This document shows positions 9,726-19,969 of a stretch of 64,000 nucleotides of DNA, piece by piece (position 1 is the first letter of the stretch; each line of letters opens with the position of its first letter). This stretch comes from Rheum nobile. Taxonomy: Eukaryota; Streptophyta; Magnoliopsida; Caryophyllales; Polygonaceae. Both the position numbers and the translations under genes were made by a program. The notes under the pieces are model-generated. The model had not been told where the DNA came from, did not search any database, and was given only the letters and a program-made list of their open reading frames with translations. Location: NCBI GenBank assembly GCA_027886185.1, contig WOAB01000563.1, positions 4,340,001-4,404,000 of the forward strand, read 5' to 3'.

Positions 9726-11330
9726 CTATGGCGTAGTAGCGGCCTCCTCTTCTGCATCCTTGTCGTCGGTTCCTACATTTTGGCCCACGGCCTGATGAGC
9801 ACTGATTGCACCTTGCCAATCCTTCTGCAGAACTTCCACCAGACTCTCGACAGCAGAACTGATACGCCCCAACTCTCTTACTTGATCATGGATGGCGACT
9901 GTGTTGACAGTTGAGCCTTCCAAGATAGCTTTTTCAATACGATCCAACGCAAGGAGGATCACAGAGGAGTCTGAAGAGGGGGGTTGCTGAGGGTAGGAAC
10001 TAGAACGGCCCTGGGAACTCGCCTTTTCCTTAGGCGGGATTTCTTCTGTTTCAACAGGGTTGGGTTGTTGTTCCTTAGATTTCAGCTTCTGAACTGTGTG
10101 CATGGTAAGACATTTGCTGTAGGCAGTCTCGGGTGAGTCTTCTGGGTACTGATTGAGGTTGGAGAGTAGCTTCTTGATGATGTGAGGGAAGGGTAAAGCA
10201 TGGGAGTCATGGGATGCACAGAATTGCATGTGAGCCAGCACAATATGGGGAAGATCCAACTGAACACCGGAGAGCACCTTGTCCATGTAGACGGCGTCGG
10301 TGATGAGGACTTCGTTCCTGTGCTCTTGCCTGGGAACCAAGTTGCGAGTGATCCAGAAATGTAGTAGCCGGTTTGCGATGGAGAGATCCTTCGTCTCCAA
10401 AGATGAGGGGGATGCGCCATCATAAATTTTCTTCACTATTGCTCCTTTGGACTTGAACCCTTTTCCTTTAGGCCATCCCTTCTTCTGAGGCAGAATGCCA
10501 AACCCAGACTTTGGCTCGAGCCTTAGAGCAGACGCGATCAAGTTGGCAGACAAGGGATAGCTGATTCCCTTCCAGATAAGAATGGCATCGTGACAGTGAG
10601 AGTTCTCCTTCTGGGGTACAAACTCCATAGATTGGTAAAACATTCGGACAACCTCGTCGGAAGCAGAGAAAGGCTCGCACAGTATCTCGTCCCACCCTTG
10701 GAACTGCAACAGAGAGTGGAACTCATCCAAAGCTTCTCCATAGAGTTCCTCATCCTCTTCTTCTAACTCCTGGGTCCAGAATTCTCTGCCGATAATGAGA
10801 GGTTTTAGGATCTTCCTTTTGGAGAAGGAAGAGGAGGCAGAGAGGGTGGTGGTTTTGGCCTTTTTTGTGGATTTGGTTTCATAGGGAACAATGGCTTGGG
10901 AGCTTCTCTTCCTCTGTTGCATTCTTGTGGCGACAGAGGGGCCTGGGTTGGAAGTTTTGGATTTGAGGCTGATCGGGGAAGGCTCGGGGCTAAGGATCTC
11001 TTGAAGGGATTTATCCGGAGAGGAATCATGCGACCCGCCTTCAGAAACTGATTTTGTGACTGATTCTGAAGCCAAAGTGATGGCTTGCTCCTCTTCTTTG
11101 GGCATAGTTGGTTCCTCTTCCACCTTTTCCTTATCCTTTGGTGGTTTCTCAAGCTTCTCTTCTGGTTTCTCTGCAGGTTTCGCCATGGGGTTTTCTTTGG
11201 GGAGGGATTTTGGAGAAGTGGAGGCAGAAACAGACTTGGAAGAGGAGGCTTTAGCCTTCTTTTCGTGAAATGCTTGAAGAAAAGCAGCCTCATCTTCATC
11301 CATAACAACGATTGGGTTAGGGTTGGCCAT
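9726..11330 (-). CDS. extra ORF downstream of pol in copia element B (534 aa)
   Basis: A full-length open frame on the same strand as gag-pol, between pol and the 3' LTR. Layout: acidic start (VVMDEDEAAFLQAF), a low-complexity Ser/Pro/Lys/Glu region to about residue 165, a folded-looking central part (about 175-400) with FWTQELEEEDEE, a Trp/aromatic-rich segment and YPLSANLIASALRL, and a Pro/Ser-rich tail ending in a short helix. The central part resembles the plant domain annotated as putative plant transposon protein (recalled; not searched). No signal peptide or clear membrane segment is visible, so it does not look like the env-like ORF of SIRE elements. It may be expressed from its own promoter or a spliced RNA. 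Function unknown. Confidence 0.7.
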   Translation of the reverse strand: MANPNPIVVMDEDEAAFLQAFHEKKAKASSSKSVSASTSPKSLPKENPMAKPAEKPEEKLEKPPKDKEKVEEEPTMPKEEEQAITLASESVTKSVSEGGSHDSSPDKSLQEILSPEPSPISLKSKTSNPGPSVATRMQQRKRSSQAIVPYETKSTKKAKTTTLSASSSFSKRKILKPLIIGREFWTQELEEEDEELYGEALDEFHSLLQFQGWDEILCEPFSASDEVVRMFYQSMEFVPQKENSHCHDAILIWKGISYPLSANLIASALRLEPKSGFGILPQKKGWPKGKGFKSKGAIVKKIYDGASPSSLETKDLSIANRLLHFWITRNLVPRQEHRNEVLITDAVYMDKVLSGVQLDLPHIVLAHMQFCASHDSHALPFPHIIKKLLSNLNQYPEDSPETAYSKCLTMHTVQKLKSKEQQPNPVETEEIPPKEKASSQGRSSSYPQQPPSSDSSVILLALDRIEKAILEGSTVNTVAIHDQVRELGRISSAVESLVEVLQKDWQGAISAHQAVGQNVGTDDKDAEEEAATTP

Positions 11331-12172
11331 TTGAGAGGAACTAAGAGGATTGCTGTGTGAAGAGAAAGAGAGGTAGAAGATCAGAGAGATGGAGAGCTTG
11401 TGTGATCAACTCGGAGCAACTGAGCACCTCTTTAAGGGCGTTGAAGATCTGGGATGGCCAAGAGCTGAGGTGACCGTTGAAGCAAATCCAGCCGTTGAGA
11501 AGATCAAGGCAAATCCGAAGCATTGAAGAAAGTTGCAGCTTTTCGGAACGACTAACTTAAATTCAAAATTTGACCCTTCAGAGAAGAGGGAGGTCTGCCA
11601 CTGATGAGACATGCCTTATCCCTGCCAATATGCCATAAATAGCGTCTGGGAGAGCCAAGCGAGCCGTTGGAGAGACGCTATATTCTGGTTCCTTTCTGGC
11701 GACATTTTCAGCGAGCTAGAGGAATGTATGGGAACCTTTGGTGTGGGTTAAAACAAAGGAACCAAAAACAGTACGTTCCCATACTAGGAATCAGGGTAGG
11801 CTATTTATCGCATTGCACAATAATTCTCAGAGAGGGTTTAGAGATGGATCATAGAGAATTAAATTGAGTAATGAGGCAAGGGTAGGTCTTAGTACACAAT
11901 CATCATTTCAACTTGTAATGTTGGGTTTAGAAATATGATCAGATTATGACTTTTTGGGCCATCAAAGAAATTTGAACAATGAGGAGTTGAAGAATAATGA
12001 GGATCAAAAGGAAACGAACCAGAAAAATTTATCTAAGCCTTTATAAGAAACCATTATGACAAGAAGGGTTTGTAGCAAAAGATATAACACAAGGACATCA
12101 AGACTCAACAAGTAAAAGAAATCGTAAATTAGTCAATCAGGGGAACTGGAAAGAAATCTTGAACTAAGGACA
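11331..12172 (-). other. B spacer between pol and extra ORF
   Basis: No domain found. On the sense strand a TATA-like GCTATTTATGG lies at about 11633-11643, some 300 nt upstream of the extra ORF start. This is compatible with a separate promoter (inference). Confidence 0.5.
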
Positions 12173-15100
12173 CTACTGAGTAATAGGAATCATTCCTAGT
12201 TCCAATCTAAGGTTCTCGAAAGGAACTCGATTCAATGCCTTGGTGAATATATCTGCAACCTGATCTTCAGTTCTACAAAATTTCATAATGATGTTTCCCT
12301 TCTCAACATGATCCCTAAGAAAATGATGTCTAATGTCAATATGCTTGGTCCTAGTATGATGCACATGATTCTTAGAAATGTTTGTGGCACTAGTGTTATC
12401 ACAAAGAATAGTGAGAGGGCCATAAGACATACCAAAGTCCGCGAGTTGTTGCTTTAGCCAGACAAGTTGGGAACAACAAGAGGCAGCCGCAATGTACTCG
12501 GATTCTGTGGTGGAGAGAGAGACTGAAACTTGTTTCTTTGATCCCCATGACACAAGGCAAGGGCCTAGGAACTGTGCCATTCCAGAAGTGCTCTTCCTAT
12601 CCACCAAGTATCCGGCATAATCAGCATCAGTGAAACCCATGAGCTCAAAGGGACATTCTTTGGGGTACCAAATGCAGAGATCGTCAGTTCCTTTGAGGTA
12701 TCGAAGTATTCTCTTCACAGCGGCCAAGTGGGTTTCTCTTGGACAAGATTGGAACCTAGCACACAAGCCAACAACAAAGACAATGTCTGGTCGACTAGCG
12801 GTTAGGTACATGAGTGAGCCTATCATACCTCTATAGAGCTTCTCCTCCACTAGAGGACTCGAGTGGTCCTTATCCAGATGGGCAATGGTGGATATGAGAG
12901 TGGAGAGAGGCTTGCATGAATCCATTTTGAACTTCTTCAGTAGTTCCCTGACATACTTCTATTGGTGGATTTGAATACCATCTTCCTTTTGAGTGATTTG
13001 TAATCCGAGGAAGAATGTGAGTTCCCCAATTAAACTCATTTCAAATTCACTGCTCATCAAGTCTTTGAACTTGTCTACAAGGGACAGGTTAGTGGAACCA
13101 AAAATGATATCATCAACATAGATTTGAACCACTAAGATGTTACCTTCTTCTTCTAGGATGAAGAGAGTCTTATCAATAACTCCATGCCTATAGCCATTTG
13201 AGAGTAGGAACTGGGCAAGACGATCATACCAAGCTCTGGGAGCTTGCTTGAGGCCATAGAGTGCCTTGTCTAGAAAGTAGACATGATCTGGATGATCGTC
13301 GTCTTCGAAACCAGGAGGTTGCTTGACATAGACTTCTTCTTGAAGAATTCCATTGAGGAAGGCTGTCTTTATATCCATTTGGAACAACTTGAACCCTTTG
13401 TGAGATGCGAAGGCAATCAACAATCTTATCGCTTCGATCCTTGCCACTGGAGCATAGGTTTCATCATAGTCAATTCCTTCTTGTTGATTATATCCTTGAG
13501 CCACAAGTCTTGCTTTGTTCCTTATCACAGTTCCTGTATCATCTAGCTTGTTTCTGAAAACCCATCTGGTTCCTATGATGTGCTTATCCTTGGGGCGAGG
13601 AACCAGATGCCAGACTTTGTTCCTTTCAAATTGATGAAGCTCTTCTTGCATGGCTTGGATCCAGTCCGCATCCTTCAGTGCCTCACCTATGTTCTTTGGT
13701 TCCACAATAGACAAAAAGGCATTAAAGGCAAAGAAAGTTAGATGTTCGTACCTGACTGGAGGCTTGACGACTCTTCTTTCTCTGTTGGAAGCCAAAGTAT
13801 TTGATGTGGAGACATTCTGAGTTGAGCATTCAGCTTCCTGGTTGGGGTCACATTCTCCATTGAAGAACATGTGGGAAGATGAATCATTGAGGTCTCCACA
13901 GATGTTGTCGTCATACTCATGGTTCCCAGAAATGGATTGTTGTTCATTATCCATTGGAACTGGTGGAGAAGCCATTGAAGGGTTCCGTTCAGCAGGGCAT
14001 GAATTGGGAGGAGTGACATCTTTATCTAGATCTTCATGAGATAACTTGGGAAATGGGTCTTCGAAGGAACTGGTGGTGTTCTGCACAATCTTTCCAAGTG
14101 ATTTTTCATTAAAAATAACATGAACACTTTCTTCTACCTTTTTGGTCCTTTTGTTGAGGACCTTGTATGCCTTGCTGCCTGAGGCATATCCAATGAAGAT
14201 TCCTTCATAACTTCTTGGGTCGAACTTGCCAAGATTGTCCTTCCCATTATTGTGCACAAAGCACTTGCATCCGAACACCCTTAGATGAGAAATGTTGGGA
14301 ACTCTTCCTTTTAGGAGTTCATAGGATGTCTTCTCTGTGATAGGGCGAAGCATGGCTCTATTGATGATGTAGCATGCTGTGTTGATCGCCTCAGCCCAAA
14401 AGGATTGGGAGAGTCCACTTGAGATCAACATAGTTCGAGCCATGTCTTCCAAGGTCCTATTCTTTCTCTCCACTACTCCATTCTGTTGAGGAGTGTATGG
14501 TGCAGAGAAGTTGTGATCAATGCCATGCTCACTGCAAAAGGTTAGAAATTCTCCATTTTCGAATTCGGTACCATGGTTAGACCGAATAGCATTAAGTGAA
14601 CAATCAAGGGATTTTTCTAACAAGGGAACCAGGTCTTTAAAGCGATCAATGACTTCACTTTTAGATTTAATGAAAATGGTCCAAGTAAAGCGAGAGAAGT
14701 CATCGACAATAACAAAAATATACCTGTTCCCTCCTAGGCTTTGAACTCTCATGGGTCCACAAAGATCCATGTGGATGAGCTCAAGAGGCCTTGAGGTGCT
14801 TACCATGTTTTTGGATTTGAAGAAACTACGAGCCTGTTTTCCTTTTACACAGTCAGAGCATGGTTCCTTAGATGTGCCACTCAGCTTTGGCAATCCTCTG
14901 ACTAGTTCCTTTGAGTGTAGCTTTTGAATCAGCTTAGTGCTAGCATGACCGAGGCGTTGGTGCCACAACTCAGCTTGGTCATTCACGGTTGAGAGACACA
15001 GTTTCTCCTTGGGGACGAAGGATGGATCAACAATGTAAACATTGTTGAATCTCTTTCCTTTTAGGATGATTTGTCCCGAGGAGTCAAGAACTGAGCATTC

Positions 15101-15385
15101 GTTTGATCTAAATCTGACTTCATTGTCTCCTTGATCACACAGTTGTGACACACTTATTAGATCAAAACCAAGACTATCAACAAGGTGAACTTTGTTTACC
15201 TGAATGTGATCGTTGAGTTTCACAGTTCCTATTCCACAGATTTTCCCTTTGCTTTTGTCTCCAAAGGATATGTTCCCTCCTTGGAGAGGTTGAAGAGAGG
15301 TCATTTGATTTCTTTTTCCGGTCATATGGCATGAGCAACCACTGTCAATGTACCATAGTTGGGGTTGCCTCTCTTCTTTCTGCAC
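12173..15385 (-). pseudogene. copia pol of element B (protease, integrase, RT, RNase H), one in-frame stop
   Basis: Reads in one frame from MQKEERQPQLWYIDSGCSC (protease, DSG) through the gag-pre-integrase LWHQRLGHAS, the integrase core (LIHMDLCGPM ... PQQNGVVERKNRT), RT (QMDIKTAFLNG, ALYGLKQAPRAWY, YVDDIIFGS) and RNase H (LVSWGSKKQ, STTESEYIAA, TEDQVADIFTKAL), ending GMIPITQ. A TAG at 12959-12961 splits RT from RNase H after IQIHQ; the frame continues unchanged (KYVRELLKKF). The integrase second catalytic Asp reads Asn (RSNHGTEFEN instead of RSDHGTEFEN), so strand transfer should be lost. Gag lies upstream in the same frame, separated by a TAG at 15395-15397. Confidence 0.92.
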
Positions 15386-15394
15386 ATAAGGGAA

Positions 15395-17428
15395 CTAAGA
15401 TTTCTGAACCCAGCGAAGCTTGGCTTTACTGGAGGGATTAGCATTTCGAGTCTGTGAATAATCAGGGAGTTGGTTCCTTTCCTGGTGATAAGCACTTTTC
15501 TCCCTTTGAAAGTTCATTTTCTTAGCACAATCAGTGTTGTAATGGCCATTCTTACCACAGTAGGTACATAAGCGGTTGTAGACAACATGACCATACTTTC
15601 CTTTCCCTGGCCTAAAAGGTTTTTCATTTATTTTGTTGAAATCAACATTGTTTTTAACCTTACTATTGGCCATGTCAACATACTTTTTGTGAGCAAAAGA
15701 ATTGGTGAACCATTGATTTTCAAGAGTCATTTTTTCTTTTCCTTTTGGTTCCCTCTTAGGGCTTTGAGAACCTTCATTGAGATGTTTGGCAACCTCATCC
15801 TTGTTCTCAAGCACCATGATCTTCTCTGATAGGAACTGATTCCTGTCACGAGAGGTGGCAAGAGCAATGCTGAGGTTCTCATTCATCTCAACAAGTTCTC
15901 GTCTGGCCTTTTCATTTTCAGCATCATTGTTATCCTTGTTGTTGACATATCCTATTCCAGGACGTTGCCTCACAAAGACAGTTTGATTTATCGTTTTTTC
16001 ATTAATGGAATCAGTGAGATTGTCTAACCTATCAATAATGGACTGAATCATTTCATTTCCAATAGAGTTAGCATGCAAAGGAACTTTAACAGAATCTATG
16101 CCAGATTCATCGCAAGATTTGCAGATTTTAAGGTGACTAGCATGCACGTTCCTAATATCAATCAGTTTGGAGTGAGTTTCAGCTAGGTCTTTTTCAGATT
16201 CATTAAGTTTCTTACTCCAAACAGAATTTTCAACAGTTAAGCATGTAATTTCATCTTCGCAGTCATCAAGTTTCTGTTGAAGGGAACTGGTTTCCTTCCC
16301 TAATTTCTTTATGATCTTAAGAAGTTGTTTCTTATCACAATCAACTAGAGATTTTAAGAGATCATCAGAAGTTACCTCAAGGTCTTCTGAATCGCTTGAG
16401 TCTCCTTTTGCCATGAGACATCTTCCTCCAGTGAAGCCGCTCAGATCCAGTTCCTCATCTGAGTCTTCTCCCCATGAGGCTACGAGAGCCTTCTTTCTCT
16501 GAGGTTTTTCTTCTTCCTTAGAGTCTTTCTTGTTGGGACAGTTCTTAGCGTAGTGTCCCTTCTCTTTGCACTCGTAACAAGAGACTTCCTTTAGATCCCT
16601 TCTGGGTCCGTTGTAGGAGGAACTGCCCTTTTGGAACCTTCCCTTCACAAAGAATTTTTTGATATTCTTTGAGAAGAGGGATGTTAGCTCGTCCTCCTCT
16701 TCTTCCAAGTCTGAGTTCTCTTGCTCCATTTCAAGCCTTGAGAAAGCTTTGGAGATCTTTAGGGCAATTCCTTTCTCCAGTTTCTTATCGGCATTGGCTT
16801 TGGTGTGCTCTCCTTCTTCAACCTCCAGTTTCCCTATGACTTGGGTCAAGGGAAGAGATTGGATGCCTGGAGTGTTCTTCATAATTCCTTTGAGAAGGGT
16901 GAACTTGGAGTTGAGTCCATTGATGATCACTAAGGATTTGGAAACTTCATCAAGATCAACTCCCGCCGCCGTCAACTTTCCAATTAATCTGTTGAAGCGA
17001 GAGTAATATTCTGAGATGGTCTCAGTTTCCATCATTTTGAAGGTGTGGTATTCTCCTTCCAAAGCAAACTTTCTGCTTTGCTTTAGTTCCTCACTTCCTT
17101 CATGCATCTCTTTGAGAGCTTTCCACATCTCTTTGGCCGTCTTGATGCCTATGACCTTGTCCATATCCTCTCTGTCCAATCCATTGAGGATGAACTGTCT
17201 TGCCTTAGCATTCTTCTCCATGATGACATAATGTTATGGTTTCCAGTCTTCTTCCTTCATGGTAAGATCGACGTGGCCATCTCCATTTTCGACTATCCTC
17301 CAGCATTGGTAGTCGTTGGTCTTGATGTGGCTTTCCATGCACTTTTCCCACCATGTTTCTTCTCCTTTCTTGCGAAGGTGTGGCTTATTGGTGGAGATTC
17401 CAAGCTCAAACTTGCTTGGTTGAGACAT
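15395..17428 (-). pseudogene. copia gag of element B
   Basis: Start is the ATG of MSQPSKFELG at 17428, about 30 nt inside the PBS. A TAA at 17234-17236 interrupts after EEDWKP; element A keeps a sense codon there (KPDHYV). The frame then runs open for 608 codons from MEKNAKARQF. It has a UBN2-type gag core, a CX2CX4HX4C knuckle (CYECKEKGHYAKNC), a long coiled-coil segment, a second knuckle (CTYCGKNGHYNTDC) and a TAG stop after WVQKS. Pol follows in the same frame. Two knuckles and a coiled coil are unusual additions to a short copia gag. Gag would assemble the particle in the cytoplasm. Confidence 0.9.
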
Positions 17429-17458
17429 GATCTGCAAACTAATCAAAGATCTAGAGCT

Positions 17459-17476
17459 TTTCCTGCTCTGATACCA
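17459..17476 (-). promoter_or_regulatory. primer binding site of B (initiator tRNA-Met)
   Basis: Sense strand TGGTATCAGAGCAGGAAA, two bases from the 5' LTR. This is the standard initiator-Met PBS of plant copia elements. Confidence 0.93.
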
Positions 17477-17478
17477 AT

Positions 17479-18615
17479 TGTAGGATCGTGATTGTTAGAT
17501 AAAAGCTTAAGGAACTCAGAATAACGATTCTCAGTTCCTTTCGCAGCGGAAGATAAACAATCAAACAAATGACAAGTTCCTTATAGTGGAAACCTTTGAT
17601 TGCCAACTAGCAATCCAGGATAAAAACCACTACCTTTCTTTCGAAAGGATTTCAAAGTCTACTTCTTGATTTCTTATCTCTTTTGGTTACAGCTTATCCT
17701 AGGAACGAACACACAGTTCCTTTGCCTTACACACAGTTAGACAATCCTAGATAACTTAACACAATCAATAATCAATCCAAGAAACAGACTTTCGCACCTA
17801 GGAACTATCACTTACAGTCACAGGAACTTAGCACTCAACTCTTCTTCCTTGACTGGTTCCTCTTGATCTCGGTTTGCTTTGATGATCTTTGTTTTGAGGT
17901 TCACACTAGATATTTGCTAATGAGTGTGAGTTCTTGTTTTAGTGCATAAAGATAACCCTTGGATTAGTCTTTCTTTTATAGAGGATTCTTCGCAGCTCGA
18001 TCCTCTCTTGGTTCCCACGGATTGAGCTTGCCCTAGGATTAGTGGTTCTCCTTGATCCACGTTGTTCTTGGCATGTGCAAACAACCTAGGCAGCTCAGAA
18101 TCTCTCTTGGTTAGTCAACTACCTCAGACGAGCCTTGTGGTGTCATTGTCAAAATGCTTTCATCCGAGGTTGAGTAAGCTGGCCGCTTGGGAACCGTCTG
18201 TTGGACAACGACGTCTTCATGTGCTGTCGCTTTCATCGTCTCTGTCCGAGGTAGAGGTTCTCTAGGCATCTTGTTCTTTAGCTCTTGGACCTTGGCAAAC
18301 TTTTGGAAGCTTCGGACAAGTCATTTTCGACACCTTTTGTCCGAGGTTGTGTGTCCCCAGATTTCTCGGGAATCGCAATGTCGCAAGCTCCATTTCTGGG
18401 CACACCTGGGTTCCTCTGGATTCCTTCAGCTGTCTTGTTCCTTTGGTTCCCTTGTTCTGTTTGGCTTTCCTGCCTTAGGTAATTTCCTGTGGTTCCTTAA
18501 AACACATCTTTGAGATAAAACATTAGTATCATAATATTTGTCATCTTCAAAAGTAGAGAAACTGAGGAACGGAACTCTCAGGGGAACCTAAGTTCCAGAG
18601 TTCCGTTTCCTAACA
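17479..18615 (-). repeat. B 5' LTR
   Basis: 1137 bp, TGTAGGATCG...CCTAACA, the partner of 7986-9122 with about one to two dozen differences by eye. The sense TATA box CTATAAAAG is at about 17973-17983. Confidence 0.93.
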
Positions 18616-18771
18616 CATATCCATCTCCATTCTCGACTACCCTTCAACATTGGTAGTCATTGGTCTTTATGTGGCTTTCCATGCACTTGGCCCACCATGT
18701 TTCCTCTCTCTTCTTTCGGAGATGTGGTTTGTGGTGGAGATTCTGAGCTCAAACTTGTTTGACTGAGACAT
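18616..18771 (-). pseudogene. copia element A, gag N-terminus
   Basis: Starts at the ATG of MSQSNKFEL (18771) and matches the B gag N-terminus (WWAKCMESHIKTNDYQC). A TGA replaces the Trp codon after NDYQC (about 18642-18644). B inserted at codon about 52, so the gene resumes at 7980. Together with 1-458 and 7265-7980 it forms one broken gag. Confidence 0.85.
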
Positions 18772-18806
18772 CTTAAATCTGTAAACTTAAACAAAGATCT
18801 AGAGCT

Positions 18807-18824
18807 TTTCCTGCTCTGATACCA
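18807..18824 (-). promoter_or_regulatory. primer binding site of A (initiator tRNA-Met)
   Basis: Sense strand TGGTATCAGAGCAGGAAA, identical to the B site, two bases inside the A 5' LTR. Confidence 0.9.
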
Positions 18825-18826
18825 AT

Positions 18827-19932
18827 TGTAGGATCGTGATTGTTAGTTTAGAATAAGGGTACTAAGAATATTGATATTCAGTTCCCTTCGTAGTGGAAAT
18901 AAACAATCAAATGTAAATGAACAAATTCCTTATAGTGGAAACCTTTGATTGTCAACTAGCAATCTAGGATAAAAACCACTACCTTTCTTTCGAAAGGATT
19001 TCAAGGTCTACTTCTTGATTTCTTATCATTTTGGTTACAAGTTACTCTAGGAACAAAACACACAGTTCCTTTGCCTTACACACAGTTAGACAATCATAGA
19101 TAAACTTAAGACAAAGTAGAATCAATCCAAGAAGCAGTCCTTAGCACTAAGAAACTGACACACTTACAGTCACAAGAACTAGCATACAACTTTCAAGTTT
19201 CTTGACTGGTTCCTCTTGATCTTGGTTTGAGTTTATGATCTTGTTGAGAGTTCACACTTTGATGTTTGCTATGAAGTGTGATTCTTATTGTAGTGCATGA
19301 AGATAACAATGGAGCTTGTCTTCCTTATATAGTGTATTCTCGAGGTTAAGTCTTCTCTTGGTTCCCACAGAACAAGCTTAACCTAGGTTGTGTGGTGGTC
19401 CTTAATTCAAGCTGACTTAATCATGTACCAACAACCTAGGCAAACTCAGAATACACATTGGTTGGTCAAAGGCTTCAGAAGAATCTGTCATGTCGTTGTC
19501 AAACACCTTTTGTCCGAGGTTCAGCAACCTAGACAACTTCAGAGTTTCCTTTGGATGGTGACAGGCTTTAGAAGCATCTGTCATGTCGTTGTCAAACACC
19601 TTTTGTCCGAGGTTCAACAACCTAGACAACTTCAGAGTTTCCTTTGGATGGTGACAGGCTTTAGAAGCGTTTGTCATGTCGTTTTCACCAACCTTTGTCC
19701 AAGGTTCAGTGTTCCCAGCTTTATCGGGAAAAGCAAAGTCACGTGTTGTACTTCTGGGTTCCTTTGGTTTGCTTGTTTGGCTTTCATGGTTTCAGTAACT
19801 GTCATGTGGTTCCTTTAAGCACATCTTTGAGATAAAACATTAGTATCAAAGTATTTGTCATCTTCAAAAGTAGAGAAACTGAGGAAAAGAACTCTCATGG
19901 GAACTGAGGTTCATGAGTTCCATTTCCTAACA
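18827..19932 (-). repeat. A 5' LTR
   Basis: 1106 bp, TGTAGGATCG...TTCCTAACA. It is clearly related to the B LTRs at both ends but diverged in the middle, where it carries a 93-bp tandem repeat. The sense TATA ACTATATAAGG is near 19318-19328. The right-hand flank TACTG would be its TSD; the other end of A is outside the window. Confidence 0.88.
19450..19700. repeat. 93-bp tandem repeat inside the A LTR
   Basis: The segment with TGTCATGTCGTTGTCAAACA...GTCCGAGGTTCA recurs with starts at 19491, 19584 and 19677 (period 93). It gives two full copies and a partial third. The B LTRs keep only scattered GTCCGAGGT motifs here. Confidence 0.85.
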
Positions 19933-19950
19933 TACTGCATACACGTTTCC

Positions 19951-19968
19951 TGATCAGTAATGGTACCA
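19951..19968 (-). other. decayed PBS of the Athila-like element carrying LTR E
   Basis: Immediately left of LTR E the plus strand reads AGTAATGGTACCA. This differs from the tRNA-Asp PBS complement GGCAACGGCGCCA at five positions, all transitions. It suggests that the body of the element lay to the left, where A later inserted. Confidence 0.45.
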
Positions 19969-19969
19969 G

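Larger units (their letters stand above)
7986..18615 (-). mobile_element. B: Ty1/copia element with extra 3' ORF, inserted in related element A
   Basis: Two 1137-bp LTRs with TGT...ACA ends flank 8.4 kb. In the sense direction: 5' LTR, tRNA-iMet PBS, gag, protease-integrase-RT-RNase H, an extra ORF, PPT, 3' LTR. The flanks are CATAG (7981-7985) and CATAT (18616-18620), a 5-bp TSD with one later change. The target is the gag gene of A, which shares the same LTR and gag sequence family. Coding breaks are few: a TAA early in gag, a TAG at the gag-pol junction and a TAG in pol, so this copy is young but inactive in cis. Confidence 0.92.
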
